This document shows positions 8,729-16,654 of a stretch of DNA of 57,152 nucleotides, piece after piece. This DNA comes from Prochlorococcus sp. AG-676-M04 (GTDB lineage: Bacteria; Cyanobacteriota; Cyanobacteriia; PCC-6307; Cyanobiaceae): assembly GCA_003210895.1 (NCBI GenBank), contig QCUB01000002.1, positions 1 through 57,152 on the forward strand. Reading direction: 5' to 3'. Positions within the stretch are counted from its first letter, which is position 1. The number at the start of each line of letters is the position of its first letter. The position numbers were made by a program, and so were the translations under genes. The notes below the pieces were generated by a model. It was not told where the DNA came from, did not search any database, and was given only the letters and a program-made list of their open reading frames with translations.

Positions 8729-9112
8729 TTATTCCCAAGTTTTCATATCAGTAGTTCCTTGTGATCTTTGCATCCAGGAATATTTCCATGTACCGTTTTC
8801 ATTTTTAAAAATGCAAGTATAAGTTGAAAGATCTTTATTTTGATTTCCTTTATAACTGAAGATTTCATTCAATGTGAAAACCGCGTATGCTATCTCACCG
8901 TAAATTTCAATTTTGTGGGTTTTGATTAGTTCTGAGGATTCTGCGACTAAGTCTTTACTATCAAACATTCCCACTAATCCCTGTGCAGAGATTGGATTTC
9001 CACTTGGCCTTACAGCCAAAAAATCTTCAGTAGCATTAGGTATTAGAAAAGAAGAATCTTCACTGGTTGCATAACCATTAATTAAATTTTCTATGGCTTG
9101 AGTACTTGACAT
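8729..9112 (-). CDS. SnoaL/NTF2-like protein
   Basis: 127 aa; paralog of 24208..24597 (shared RPSGNPI, YKG, W-x-x-x-W-x-QRS). Confidence 0.7.
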   Translation of the reverse strand: MSSTQAIENLINGYATSEDSSFLIPNATEDFLAVRPSGNPISAQGLVGMFDSKDLVAESSELIKTHKIEIYGEIAYAVFTLNEIFSYKGNQNKDLSTYTCIFKNENGTWKYSWMQRSQGTTDMKTWE

Positions 9113-9119
9113 TAAAAAA

Positions 9120-9157
9120 GGAGCTAATTGCCCCTTATTTTAGGTCGACTGTCAATC
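9120..9157 (-). promoter_or_regulatory. TCGATCTAAAATA-type leader with hairpin
   Basis: ggagctaattgccccttattttaggtcgactgtcaatc (plus strand), 8 bp from the start codon of 8729..9112. Confidence 0.65.
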
Positions 9158-9190
9158 GTATTTAATATAGCGGTGCAAGTAGTAAGCGTC

Positions 9191-9277
9191 TCATTTTCTT
9201 CTGTTTTTTATATTTAAAAATAAGTTTGTGTAATTCGCAATAACTAATAACAGCAAAAGAAACGTATTAATGGACAT
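9191..9277 (-). CDS. 28-aa membrane microprotein MSINTFLLLLLVIANYTNLFLNIKNRRK
   Basis: Short ORF directly downstream of a copy of the repeated leader. Confidence 0.45.
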   Translation of the reverse strand: MSINTFLLLLLVIANYTNLFLNIKNRRK

Positions 9278-9283
9278 AGAAAA

Positions 9284-9322
9284 TAGGGTAGTTATACCCT
9301 TTAATGTAGATCGATTGTCAAT
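9284..9322 (-). promoter_or_regulatory. leader element copy with AGGGTA/TACCCT hairpin
   Basis: agggtagttataccctttaatgtagatcgattgtcaatc (plus strand). Confidence 0.6.
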
Positions 9323-9326
9323 CGAA

Positions 9327-9581
9327 TTATTTTGTTTTAAGTTCAGGTTCGTACACAGCACCATTGCAAACTGCTACTGCAATACTTGCTTTTGATGCTT
9401 TATCCCAACTTTTTAGTTTCATCTCATATTTATCAATCCATTGAAAAGTTTTTTTAAAGCATTGATTCCAATAAAATGCCTTTTTTGAAATAGGTATCAA
9501 GGAAATAAAAATGAGTACTATTGCAGTTGTAGATGTAATTACACAGTATTTGATGACTTTTGGGCCTTTATTAGGAGACAT
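9327..9581 (-). CDS. small membrane hypothetical protein
   Basis: 84-aa ORF with one TM segment, preceded by the repeated leader. Confidence 0.6.
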   Translation of the reverse strand: MSPNKGPKVIKYCVITSTTAIVLIFISLIPISKKAFYWNQCFKKTFQWIDKYEMKLKSWDKASKASIAVAVCNGAVYEPELKTK

Positions 9582-9589
9582 AAAAATAG

Positions 9590-9628
9590 AAGGTTTTATT
9601 CCTCTCAGTTTAGATCGACTGTCAATAT
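9590..9628 (-). promoter_or_regulatory. leader element copy
   Basis: agaaggttttattcctctcagtttagatcgactgtcaat (plus strand). Confidence 0.55.
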
Positions 9629-9640
9629 AAATACCCTAAA

Positions 9641-9994
9641 TCAGAATCCTGAGATTGCTTCATAAAAATCAGCATCTTCGAGTACTGCCTTTAATGGTTC
9701 GATTTCCTCTGCAGGACCATGTACCTGTACGTTAATATCAGCTACTTCAAAAAGCTTGGGAATCATATGTCCCATATTCTTTAGATGAAATAAAGCGGCA
9801 GAACCATCTTTATATGCCTCCCTTACAAAAGCTTTATCAGATCCGCATGTGGTGATATTGAAGAAAAGGCAGTCAGGCTCTTTAGATTTTGTCATAACTA
9901 GAATTTCCTCCAGAAGTTCTAAGCACTGATCCATCTTTCCATCCTTGACAGTGAAATGAGGATGAATGGATACCATCTTTGTATCGAGAGACAT
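9641..9994 (-). CDS. antibiotic biosynthesis monooxygenase (ABM)-like protein
   Basis: VSIHPHFTVKDGKMDQCLELLEEIL...REAYKDGSAALFHLKN. Confidence 0.65.
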   Translation of the reverse strand: MSLDTKMVSIHPHFTVKDGKMDQCLELLEEILVMTKSKEPDCLFFNITTCGSDKAFVREAYKDGSAALFHLKNMGHMIPKLFEVADINVQVHGPAEEIEPLKAVLEDADFYEAISGF

Positions 9995-10074
9995 AGATTA
10001 ATAGATATTAATAATTTCTTTCTAGCAATTAATTTTTATGAACAAGTTAAAAATATTGATTCATAAATAAAAGA

Positions 10075-10112
10075 GGAGCTAGTTGCCCCTTAGTTTAGAT
10101 CTACTTTCATAA
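10075..10112 (-). promoter_or_regulatory. leader element copy
   Basis: ggagctagttgccccttagtttagatctactttcat (plus strand). Confidence 0.55.
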
Positions 10113-10260
10113 AAAATTATCAGATCTCCGACCTATTTAACACAAGGGCCAAAAAAGTGCCCATAAATAATGTTGCTATAATTTTTTAAAAATGACAAGT
10201 TTTTAATAATTGCTCCTAGTTCTAATTCGAAAAAATAGATAATTTTTCTATAATATTTTT

Positions 10261-10518
10261 ATGAAAAAAATAGAGAAATTTATATTAATAAATAAAGACA
10301 GATCAAGAATTAAAGTCTTTGAACCATTCGAAGATGTTTCCAAACCTTCCTCATCTATTGATGCAATGATGATTTCTTATGGTTGCGTTTATAAGAGATC
10401 AAGTAAACCAGTAATGAAAGGTAGCAGAGTAGAGACATTAGAAAATGCACGAAAAGAATATAAACAGCTACTAGAGGAAGGTTGGAAGAAGACCAGTATT
10501 TTTAGAAGTTATTTTTAA
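10261..10518 (+). CDS. DUF1651-like protein
   Basis: ARKEYKQLLEEGWKKTS C-terminus shared with 16655..16918. Confidence 0.65.
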   Translation: MKKIEKFILINKDRSRIKVFEPFEDVSKPSSSIDAMMISYGCVYKRSSKPVMKGSRVETLENARKEYKQLLEEGWKKTSIFRSYF

Positions 10519-10742
10519 GGATAAAAGTCCACTTTCCAACGCATTACGCAATAGCTTAGAGGATTATATCCATTGCAATTGCAGAACTTGAATATTTTTA
10601 AAGCGAAATGGTGGAAACTAGCATCATTAAAAAATGCCCAGCTAAAATAAATAGCAAATGCAGTTACAACAAACGCAGCATATTGAAGCCAATGAGTTCC
10701 AGACTTGTCTACACCATTTTTGTCAAAATTAGAATTACTCAT
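10515..10742 (-). CDS. small membrane protein (paralog of 23330..23527)
   Basis: MSNSNFDKNGVDKSGTHWLQYAAFVVTAFAIYFSWAFF. Confidence 0.6.
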   Translation of the reverse strand: MSNSNFDKNGVDKSGTHWLQYAAFVVTAFAIYFSWAFFNDASFHHFALKIFKFCNCNGYNPLSYCVMRWKVDFYP

Positions 10743-10997
10743 TTAAAGGATTGGATATGCTATCCATCCAAATAAGCTATAGTTAATAATGACAGCCATG
10801 AAGCCTATCATTGCCAGCCTTCCATTTGTTCTTTCAGCAATAAACCAATAGCTATTTGGCCATTCAAATTTAGTCGTATTAGATATTTGATTTTCTGAAA
10901 GTTGATTCTCTTCAGGAGTATTGTCCTGATTAAGATAATAATTACTATCTGGGTAATAGCTTTCGCTTCGAATATTGTCTGATTGCTTTTCAATCAT
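10743..10997 (-). CDS. hli: High-light-inducible protein with N-terminal extension
   Basis: AERTNGRLAMIGFMAVIINYSLFGWIAYPIL. Confidence 0.9.
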   Translation of the reverse strand: MIEKQSDNIRSESYYPDSNYYLNQDNTPEENQLSENQISNTTKFEWPNSYWFIAERTNGRLAMIGFMAVIINYSLFGWIAYPIL

Positions 10998-11109
10998 TTT
11001 ATTAGAAATTTGAATTATATATATCTTAAAAACTAAAAAGGTTAAATAGGTTAAAAAGGTATTTCATCAATCATTAATTAGATAATTATTTTTGATTGCT
11101 GTCAAATAG

Positions 11110-11148
11110 CCATCATATCTATGATGGTTCTTCCTGACAAATCAGGAA
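11110..11148. other. Two tandem perfect hairpins
   Basis: CCATCAT-ATCT-ATGATGG then TTCCTGA-CAAA-TCAGGAA, just left of an arm-type repeat. Confidence 0.75.
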
Positions 11149-11155
11149 ATACTTT

Positions 11156-11171
11156 GCACCTAAAATGCAAC
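11156..11171. repeat. Arm-type repeat, GCACCCAAA family, diverged (left of copy 5)
   Basis: gcacctaaaatgcaac. Confidence 0.5.
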
Positions 11172-11253
11172 ATATTAGTCCGAATTAGTCCATATATAAA
11201 TCTAAGGAAATCCTAATTGCAACATAAGTCTCACTTATAGCCTTTTTTTAGAG

Positions 11254-11303
11254 GGTTCTTTGGGAGCACTTGGTAGCAGGTTCGAATCCTGTCACTTCGA
11301 TCA
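11254..11303 (+). repeat. tRNA-Pro(TGG) 3'-half fragment, copy 5
   Basis: ggttctttgggagcacttggtagcaggttcgaatcctgtcacttcgatca. Confidence 0.8.
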
Positions 11304-11352
11304 GTTATAGCAGTAAGTCACAGCTAATATATAATTTACCCTTAAAAGAAGA

Positions 11353-11370
11353 GTGCCCGAAAAGTGACCA
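11353..11370. repeat. Arm-type repeat, GTGCCC family (right of copy 5)
   Basis: gtgcccgaaaagtgacca. Confidence 0.5.
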
Positions 11371-11426
11371 AAAGATTAATCAAAAAATGATTTGCTATAT
11401 AATGTATTAATGATTAAAAAAAATAA

Positions 11427-12377
11427 ATGAGACAAAATGAAAAAGGATTTTCACTGATTGAGCTTATTGTCGTTTTAATAATTACTGCAATTTTATCTCA
11501 GTTGGGATTTGTGTCATTTAATAGATACACCCGAAAAACCAAAGCATTTGCTGCTAAAACTGCCTTAAAAAATATTCAAAAAGAATGCGAGGCAAATATT
11601 GCTTTGAATGCCTCAGATAAATTCACACCTCTACCTATTGATGGCTATTCCTTAGATTCTGGAATGAATAATAATTGTGATGGGAATTCTGATGGATTTA
11701 TTGTGGCCAATCCTCTTAAAAATGACTATTTACCGGTTTGGAGATTAAACCCTAAGCAAGGAACGATTACCTGCTCTTATGAAAGTACAGAAAACAGCTT
11801 TTTTATTGAATGTAAGAGAGAAGGAAAGATTGAGAAGTTTAAAAATCAAATCAGTAAAGCTTTTGATGAAGGGAAACTATTGGAAAATAAATTTTATGAA
11901 AGAGGTAATAGTAGGTATGTAATTGTCGAGGGAGACACTTGGGAAGCTGCTCAAGCCAATGCTCTTTCCTTAGGAGGGAATTTAGCAACAATAAACGATA
12001 AAGAAGAAAATGATTTTTTGAAAACTGAATTATATGGTTCAGATAAAGTAAGTGATAAATTAGAAGAAAAATTTAGGATCTCGGGTGAACCATTAAGAGG
12101 TACAAGTATTTGGCTTGGTCATATAGATAAAAATTCAAAGGGGACATATAGCAGTGTTACTGGAGAAGAAACCTATTCAAATTGGGGTCCTGGAGAATAT
12201 TCTGATGGTATTGGTAAACAAGAAAAATACACGATACTTACATTATTTGATAATTACAATAGGGATCCAGGAATGGTTGGAACAGTAGCTAATAGACAAT
12301 ATAATACTCAAGCTTTAAGAGACAGGGGTGGTGCTCATATTTTTTATGGGTTAGCAGAGATAAAGATTGATGAATGA
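11427..12377 (+). CDS. type IV pilin-like protein fused to a C-type-lectin-like domain
   Basis: KGFSLIELIVVLIITAIL N-term; C-term YVIVEGDTWEAAQANALSLGGNLATINDKEENDFL...IWLGHID...YSNWGPGEYSDG. Confidence 0.82.
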   Translation: MRQNEKGFSLIELIVVLIITAILSQLGFVSFNRYTRKTKAFAAKTALKNIQKECEANIALNASDKFTPLPIDGYSLDSGMNNNCDGNSDGFIVANPLKNDYLPVWRLNPKQGTITCSYESTENSFFIECKREGKIEKFKNQISKAFDEGKLLENKFYERGNSRYVIVEGDTWEAAQANALSLGGNLATINDKEENDFLKTELYGSDKVSDKLEEKFRISGEPLRGTSIWLGHIDKNSKGTYSSVTGEETYSNWGPGEYSDGIGKQEKYTILTLFDNYNRDPGMVGTVANRQYNTQALRDRGGAHIFYGLAEIKIDE

Positions 12378-12439
12378 AATATTGCAAAAATTAGTGCACA
12401 AAATTATCACTGCTATATTTATTAAAAATAAATTTAGTA

Positions 12440-13396
12440 GTGTCAAATTCAAAAGAAAGTGGATTTACTCTTATTGAATTAATTATTGTTTTAATAATTA
12501 GTGCGATTCTTGCCCAGATTGGATATGTTACATGGAACTTACAAATAAGAAAAAGCAGAGCATTTGCGGCAAAGACAGCTATCAAAAATATTAAGAAGGA
12601 ATGTGAGTCAAATAGAGATTTAGGCTTAGATTCAATTTTTACTTTGTTAGAGCCTAAAGGTTATGAAATCAACTCAAGGAATACAAATAGTTGCTTAGGA
12701 GAAATAGCAAGTAGCTTAATTTCTGCCGTGCCAAATATTAGTAATGAATATCCAAGTTATTTTTATGATTTCAAATCAGGAGATATTTCTTGTGATTACA
12801 AAAACTCAAAGGATAACCTTTTCAAGGAATGTATCAATTTGCCTCCTAATACATCAATTGCTTTTAGTCCAGACAGAGGCCTCTCTTGTAGAGAGGTGAA
12901 GGTTGGCTCAACTCATTTTGGTTACAGTCAAATTTTCACTGCAGGTTATTCATCTGGGAGTCAATTGAAGTTCTTAAAGACTACTTTTAAAATTGGCAAA
13001 AAAAAAATAGTAGTTGATGGCTTAGGAGTTCAATCTTTTAGAACAAAACAAAGAGGGCGCTGGGTTGTTTCTCGTGATGGAATTAAGAATTGGGTAGCTT
13101 TTACAACAAAGAAAATCAATCAGTCAAAAGGTGGCTATAGTGCTGAGATTGATCCTGAAGATCCTTTTGGAATAAAGTTCTACCTTCCAAATGGAGAAGA
13201 AGCTAACAATATTGAAATGCTTGTTCATCAGAAACCTAGGGGAGAGTGGGATACTTATGTAAGTCCAGTTTTGGGTGATTTGAATAACAATCCTAAAACT
13301 AGAGGTTGGGAAAATTATGATCCCTCAAGGGGTGTATTCGTCTTAAATCCTAAAAAGGATACAACTACGGTTTGTGATGGGCGTGATTCTTTATAA
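12440..13396 (+). CDS. type IV pilin-like protein with a distinct C-terminal module (GTG start)
   Basis: SGFTLIELIIVLIISAILAQIGYVTWNLQIRKSRAFAAKTAIKNIKKECES. Confidence 0.85.
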   Translation: MSNSKESGFTLIELIIVLIISAILAQIGYVTWNLQIRKSRAFAAKTAIKNIKKECESNRDLGLDSIFTLLEPKGYEINSRNTNSCLGEIASSLISAVPNISNEYPSYFYDFKSGDISCDYKNSKDNLFKECINLPPNTSIAFSPDRGLSCREVKVGSTHFGYSQIFTAGYSSGSQLKFLKTTFKIGKKKIVVDGLGVQSFRTKQRGRWVVSRDGIKNWVAFTTKKINQSKGGYSAEIDPEDPFGIKFYLPNGEEANNIEMLVHQKPRGEWDTYVSPVLGDLNNNPKTRGWENYDPSRGVFVLNPKKDTTTVCDGRDSL

Positions 13397-13597
13397 AATT
13401 CAAATTAAGTGTCAATGACAGGTGGCCATAACCGAAAATATATTGGTATAGTATAAGCAAAGTTTTACCTGAAACACTAAATACTGGCAAGGTTTTTCTA
13501 TAAAAATAAATTCTAGAAAATTACAGCTAATAAGAGAATCAAATATGGATGAACCTCTACTATGACAATACTTAATTAAATATTAGTAATGTTCGTT

Positions 13598-13669
13598 GCC
13601 GATATAGCTCAGCGGTAGAGCAACTGTCTCGTAAACAGTAGGTCATCGGTTCAATTCCGATTATCGGCA
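13598..13669 (+). tRNA. tRNA-Thr(CGT)
   Basis: Full cloverleaf: GCCGATA/TATCGGC acceptor, ACTGT-CTCGTAA-ACAGT anticodon arm, GGTTCAATTCC T arm. Confidence 0.93.
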
Positions 13670-13693
13670 TTTAAATTTAAGTATTAGCGCTTA

Positions 13694-13900
13694 TTGAAAC
13701 TAATAAATAGTCTATTTAGACTTCTAAAAATTATAAATTGTGGGGAATTTATGAGTGGAGATTATGAGACATTAGAAATCAATCAACCTAAGATTTCTTA
13801 TTTAAAAAAAAGATCTGAAGTAAATACTTTATGGCCAGATGAAATGATTAATAAGATTGAAGAAATGAAAAATAACATTAACGAAGCTGCTTATAAATAA
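13694..13900 (+). CDS. small hypothetical protein (true start may be 13751)
   Basis: 68-aa ORF; internal Met at MSGDYETLEINQPK. Confidence 0.45.
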   Translation: MKLINSLFRLLKIINCGEFMSGDYETLEINQPKISYLKKRSEVNTLWPDEMINKIEEMKNNINEAAYK

Positions 13901-13907
13901 ATTTTAA

Positions 13908-13950
13908 AATTGACAGTCGATCTAAAATAATGAGCAATCAGATCCTTTTT
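13908..13950 (+). promoter_or_regulatory. leader element copy, no downstream same-strand gene
   Basis: attgacagtcgatctaaaataatgagcaatcagatccttttttt. Confidence 0.5.
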
Positions 13951-13951
13951 T

Positions 13952-14329
13952 TTAATAGCAAAGAACGCTATCCGCTTTAATTGATTCTTCAACTAGCACA
14001 TCTGGCATAGCAAACTCTGCTTTATATCCATCTAGAAGCTTCTTATCGTAACCCCTCGATTTAGCAGACTTTCCTGAGACGTATATGGTAACTTTTGAAT
14101 TTTTTAAATTTTCAAGATGTTCGTATAAGTCTCCAGTGCCTTGACCAACTATTTCTCCGGCTTTTTTGCAATTTAATATGTCAACTCCATCTCCTGCAAG
14201 AAAAAGAGTTACTTTATGATCGTTTTTTTCTGCAGCAAGGGCAACCAATAAACCTAAAGTTATTTTATTTTGAGATTCTAAACCGCTATAAATATGCACT
14301 AGCACTGTATTGTCGGTAATGATAGACAT
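13952..14329 (-). CDS. DsrE-like family protein
   Basis: VHIYSGLESQNKITLGLLVALAAEKNDHKVTLFLAGDGVDILN. Confidence 0.65.
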   Translation of the reverse strand: MSIITDNTVLVHIYSGLESQNKITLGLLVALAAEKNDHKVTLFLAGDGVDILNCKKAGEIVGQGTGDLYEHLENLKNSKVTIYVSGKSAKSRGYDKKLLDGYKAEFAMPDVLVEESIKADSVLCY

Positions 14330-14651
14330 TTAAGTCTCCCTATAATTTAATTCTCTAATCTTAAAAAAATCTATCTTTATTAGCTGTATTTTTTATGAAA
14401 CCCTTACTACTTGCACCGATTGAATAATGAGTTGAGAATTAAGATGGGCTGGTTGGAATAGAGGTAAAAAGAGAATTTACGGGGAAGATGGTAATTACTT
14501 TTATGATGACCCAAGTAAATATCCTCCTAAAGAACCATAATATACAGAAGAGGAAAAAAGACAAATTAAAGAACTAGAGGAGGAAAGAAAAAAATCTCAA
14601 GCAAAAATAGATAATTCTGAATTAAAATCTATCTTTACCAATAGACTTATA

Positions 14652-15083
14652 CTAATTATCTTCATTCAAATCAGAATATTCAATTTCATTAGATTCTTGT
14701 TTTGTATCTTGATTAAAAGAATTAAAATTAGTTTTATCAATAGCTATTAGTAATCCTCCTATTAATGATAAATTTCTTGCAATTGCCATAAATTGAAGAG
14801 GCACTAAATGAAAAATAATCGTTGTAGGGACTAAGAAAATGAGGAGTAGAGAACAGGCAAGTTTAGTTTTATTTGAAAAAATTAAAAGAATTGAACCACT
14901 AATTAAGAGTCCTGTTGCTGCAATTAACAAAAGATTAGAAAGTGGCTCTGGAAATCCTCTGCTTGTTATATATTGTGCTTGACTTCCAAAGTTAGTAATC
15001 TTGCTCGGTATGGCATTTACAAAAATCGCACTTAGAAGTAATTTGGCAAGAAAATTTAAAGAACAAAATCTTTTAAAGTTCAT
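14652..15083 (-). CDS. DoxX-like membrane protein
   Basis: Four hydrophobic segments; KITNFGSQAQYITSRGFPEPLSNLLL. Confidence 0.6.
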   Translation of the reverse strand: MNFKRFCSLNFLAKLLLSAIFVNAIPSKITNFGSQAQYITSRGFPEPLSNLLLIAATGLLISGSILLIFSNKTKLACSLLLIFLVPTTIIFHLVPLQFMAIARNLSLIGGLLIAIDKTNFNSFNQDTKQESNEIEYSDLNEDN

Positions 15084-15342
15084 AAAAACGTATCGGTTAT
15101 TACATAAATAGCTTAATTAGCACTTTTTTACAAGTCGTCTTTTTTACTTAGATAATGAATAAATATGTAAAACTTAAATAAGTGATTTAGGGCACTTGTA
15201 CTTTACCTAGCGATTAATTGTATGCCTGCGGACAACTTTGTATAAATCTGGCAAATTTTTGAGATTGGGAATTCCTTAGAAATTGAAATTAATAAGTGTT
15301 AGCCTTTGTGGTAATTTGTTGTAGTGTCTTAAAATAGAGGTC

Positions 15343-15393
15343 GGTTGCTTTAGTATTCCTAAGTCTCAGGTTATAATCCTGTAACCCAATCAG
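15343..15393 (+). repeat. degenerate tRNA-Pro 3' fragment, copy 6
   Basis: ggttgctttagtattcctaagtctcaggttataatcctgtaacccaatca followed by the shared gttatagcagtaagtctaagct flank. Confidence 0.6.
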
Positions 15394-15426
15394 TTATAGC
15401 AGTAAGTCTAAGCTATTAATAAATTA

Positions 15427-15462
15427 CATCCAAAGAAACCTTGACCCCAAAATGGACCCAAA
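15427..15462. repeat. Arm-type repeat, GCACCCAAA family, diverged (right of copy 6)
   Basis: catccaaagaaaccttgaccccaaaatggacccaaa aligns with 5982-6016. Confidence 0.55.
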
Positions 15463-15510
15463 AAATAACACGAAAATTTCACTGCTATAGTTATTAAAAT
15501 AAATTTAGTC

Positions 15511-16482
15511 ATGTCAAATTCAAAAGAAAATGGATTTTCCCTTATTGAATTAATAGTTGTTTTAATAATTACTGCCATTCTTTGTCAGTTGGGATTTATT
15601 GGTTATAACCGTTATGTCAGAAAATCGAAAGCATTTGCAGCCAGAGCAGCTATCAGAAATATCAAAGCTGAATGTATTTCAAATTCAGATTTAGGTTTAA
15701 ACAAAGATTTTACATTATTTGATTTAAATTCATATTCAATAAACACCCGAGAAAATAATAGCTGTTTTGGAGAGATTCAAAATGGCTTAATAATAGCTCT
15801 TCCTAATAATCCTGACTATTTACCTTCTTATAGTTATAACTTTGAATCTGGTGACATAAATTGCTCTTATAACGGTTTCATAGAAGGTTTATTTAGTGAA
15901 TGTGTTTCTCTAAAAGCAAAATTTGAGAAATATAATTTTGTAGTTAAAGATTCATATAAAGAAAGAGGATGCTCCGCATACGTTATTGTAAAAGGCCCTA
16001 GTTGGGAAGATGCAGAAAATAATTCTAAAAAACTAGGTGGGCATTTAATTACGATCAACGATAAAGATGAAAACAAATGGGTAGTCAATTCTTATCAGAA
16101 TTTAGTAACTTATAACAACGCGACTGGGGATATAAAGGGTTCTGCTGATACTCTTCCAAGAGCTTGGATTGGACTTAATGATAGAGATAAAGAGGGGGAA
16201 TATGTATGGAGTTCGGGCCAAGAAGTATCTTATAGAGGGACAATTGATTCCGGTCATTTTAGCGGCATGAAGAAAACCTACGGAAGATTTGATCCTAAAA
16301 CAGGCCTAAGAGATGATTCTTTACCTTTAGTAAATGAATTTATTGATCAAGATGTTTCTTCAATAACCTTAGCAAACCCATCTAATAACAGTTTTTGGGT
16401 AGAAGGTTCATGGGAAGATAATTGGAATAACTACACTCATTACAGTGATGGTATTGCTGAAATTCCCACATGTATGGATTAA
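15511..16482 (+). CDS. type IV pilin-like protein fused to a C-type-lectin-like domain
   Basis: NGFSLIELIVVLIITAIL N-term; C-term YVIVKGPSWEDAENNSKKLGGHLITINDKDENKWV...AWIGLNDRDKEGEYVWSSG. Confidence 0.87.
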   Translation: MSNSKENGFSLIELIVVLIITAILCQLGFIGYNRYVRKSKAFAARAAIRNIKAECISNSDLGLNKDFTLFDLNSYSINTRENNSCFGEIQNGLIIALPNNPDYLPSYSYNFESGDINCSYNGFIEGLFSECVSLKAKFEKYNFVVKDSYKERGCSAYVIVKGPSWEDAENNSKKLGGHLITINDKDENKWVVNSYQNLVTYNNATGDIKGSADTLPRAWIGLNDRDKEGEYVWSSGQEVSYRGTIDSGHFSGMKKTYGRFDPKTGLRDDSLPLVNEFIDQDVSSITLANPSNNSFWVEGSWEDNWNNYTHYSDGIAEIPTCMD

Positions 16483-16487
16483 AAATT

Positions 16488-16534
16488 TGCTTTGGGAGCA
16501 CTTGCTAGCAGGATCGAATCCTATTGGCCCTACC
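16488..16534 (+). repeat. tRNA-Pro 3' fragment, copy 7
   Basis: tgctttgggagcacttgctagcaggatcgaatcctattggccctacca. Confidence 0.75.
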
Positions 16535-16554
16535 ATTTAAATCCAGTTGATATA

Positions 16555-16579
16555 GAGAGTTTCCAAGACTCTCTTTTTT
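16555..16579 (+). terminator. Rho-independent terminator just after tRNA-Pro fragment 7
   Basis: GAGAGT-TTCCAAG-ACTCTC-TTTTTT. Confidence 0.8.
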
Positions 16580-16654
16580 GTTGTCTGTTTGTCTCATAAC
16601 CCAAAAGGGATCTCTAGGGGGCATCTACAATCTTTGAATATCCCACCTAGGTGC

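Noticed and set aside
10808-10993. Minus-strand ORF of 61 aa overlapping the Hli gene
   Set aside because: Out-of-frame overlap with a clear Hli protein.
11427-16482. A local diversity-generating retroelement acting on the CTLD genes
   Set aside because: No reverse transcriptase ORF and no obvious adenine-biased template/variable repeat pair in the window; retained only as something to search for elsewhere.
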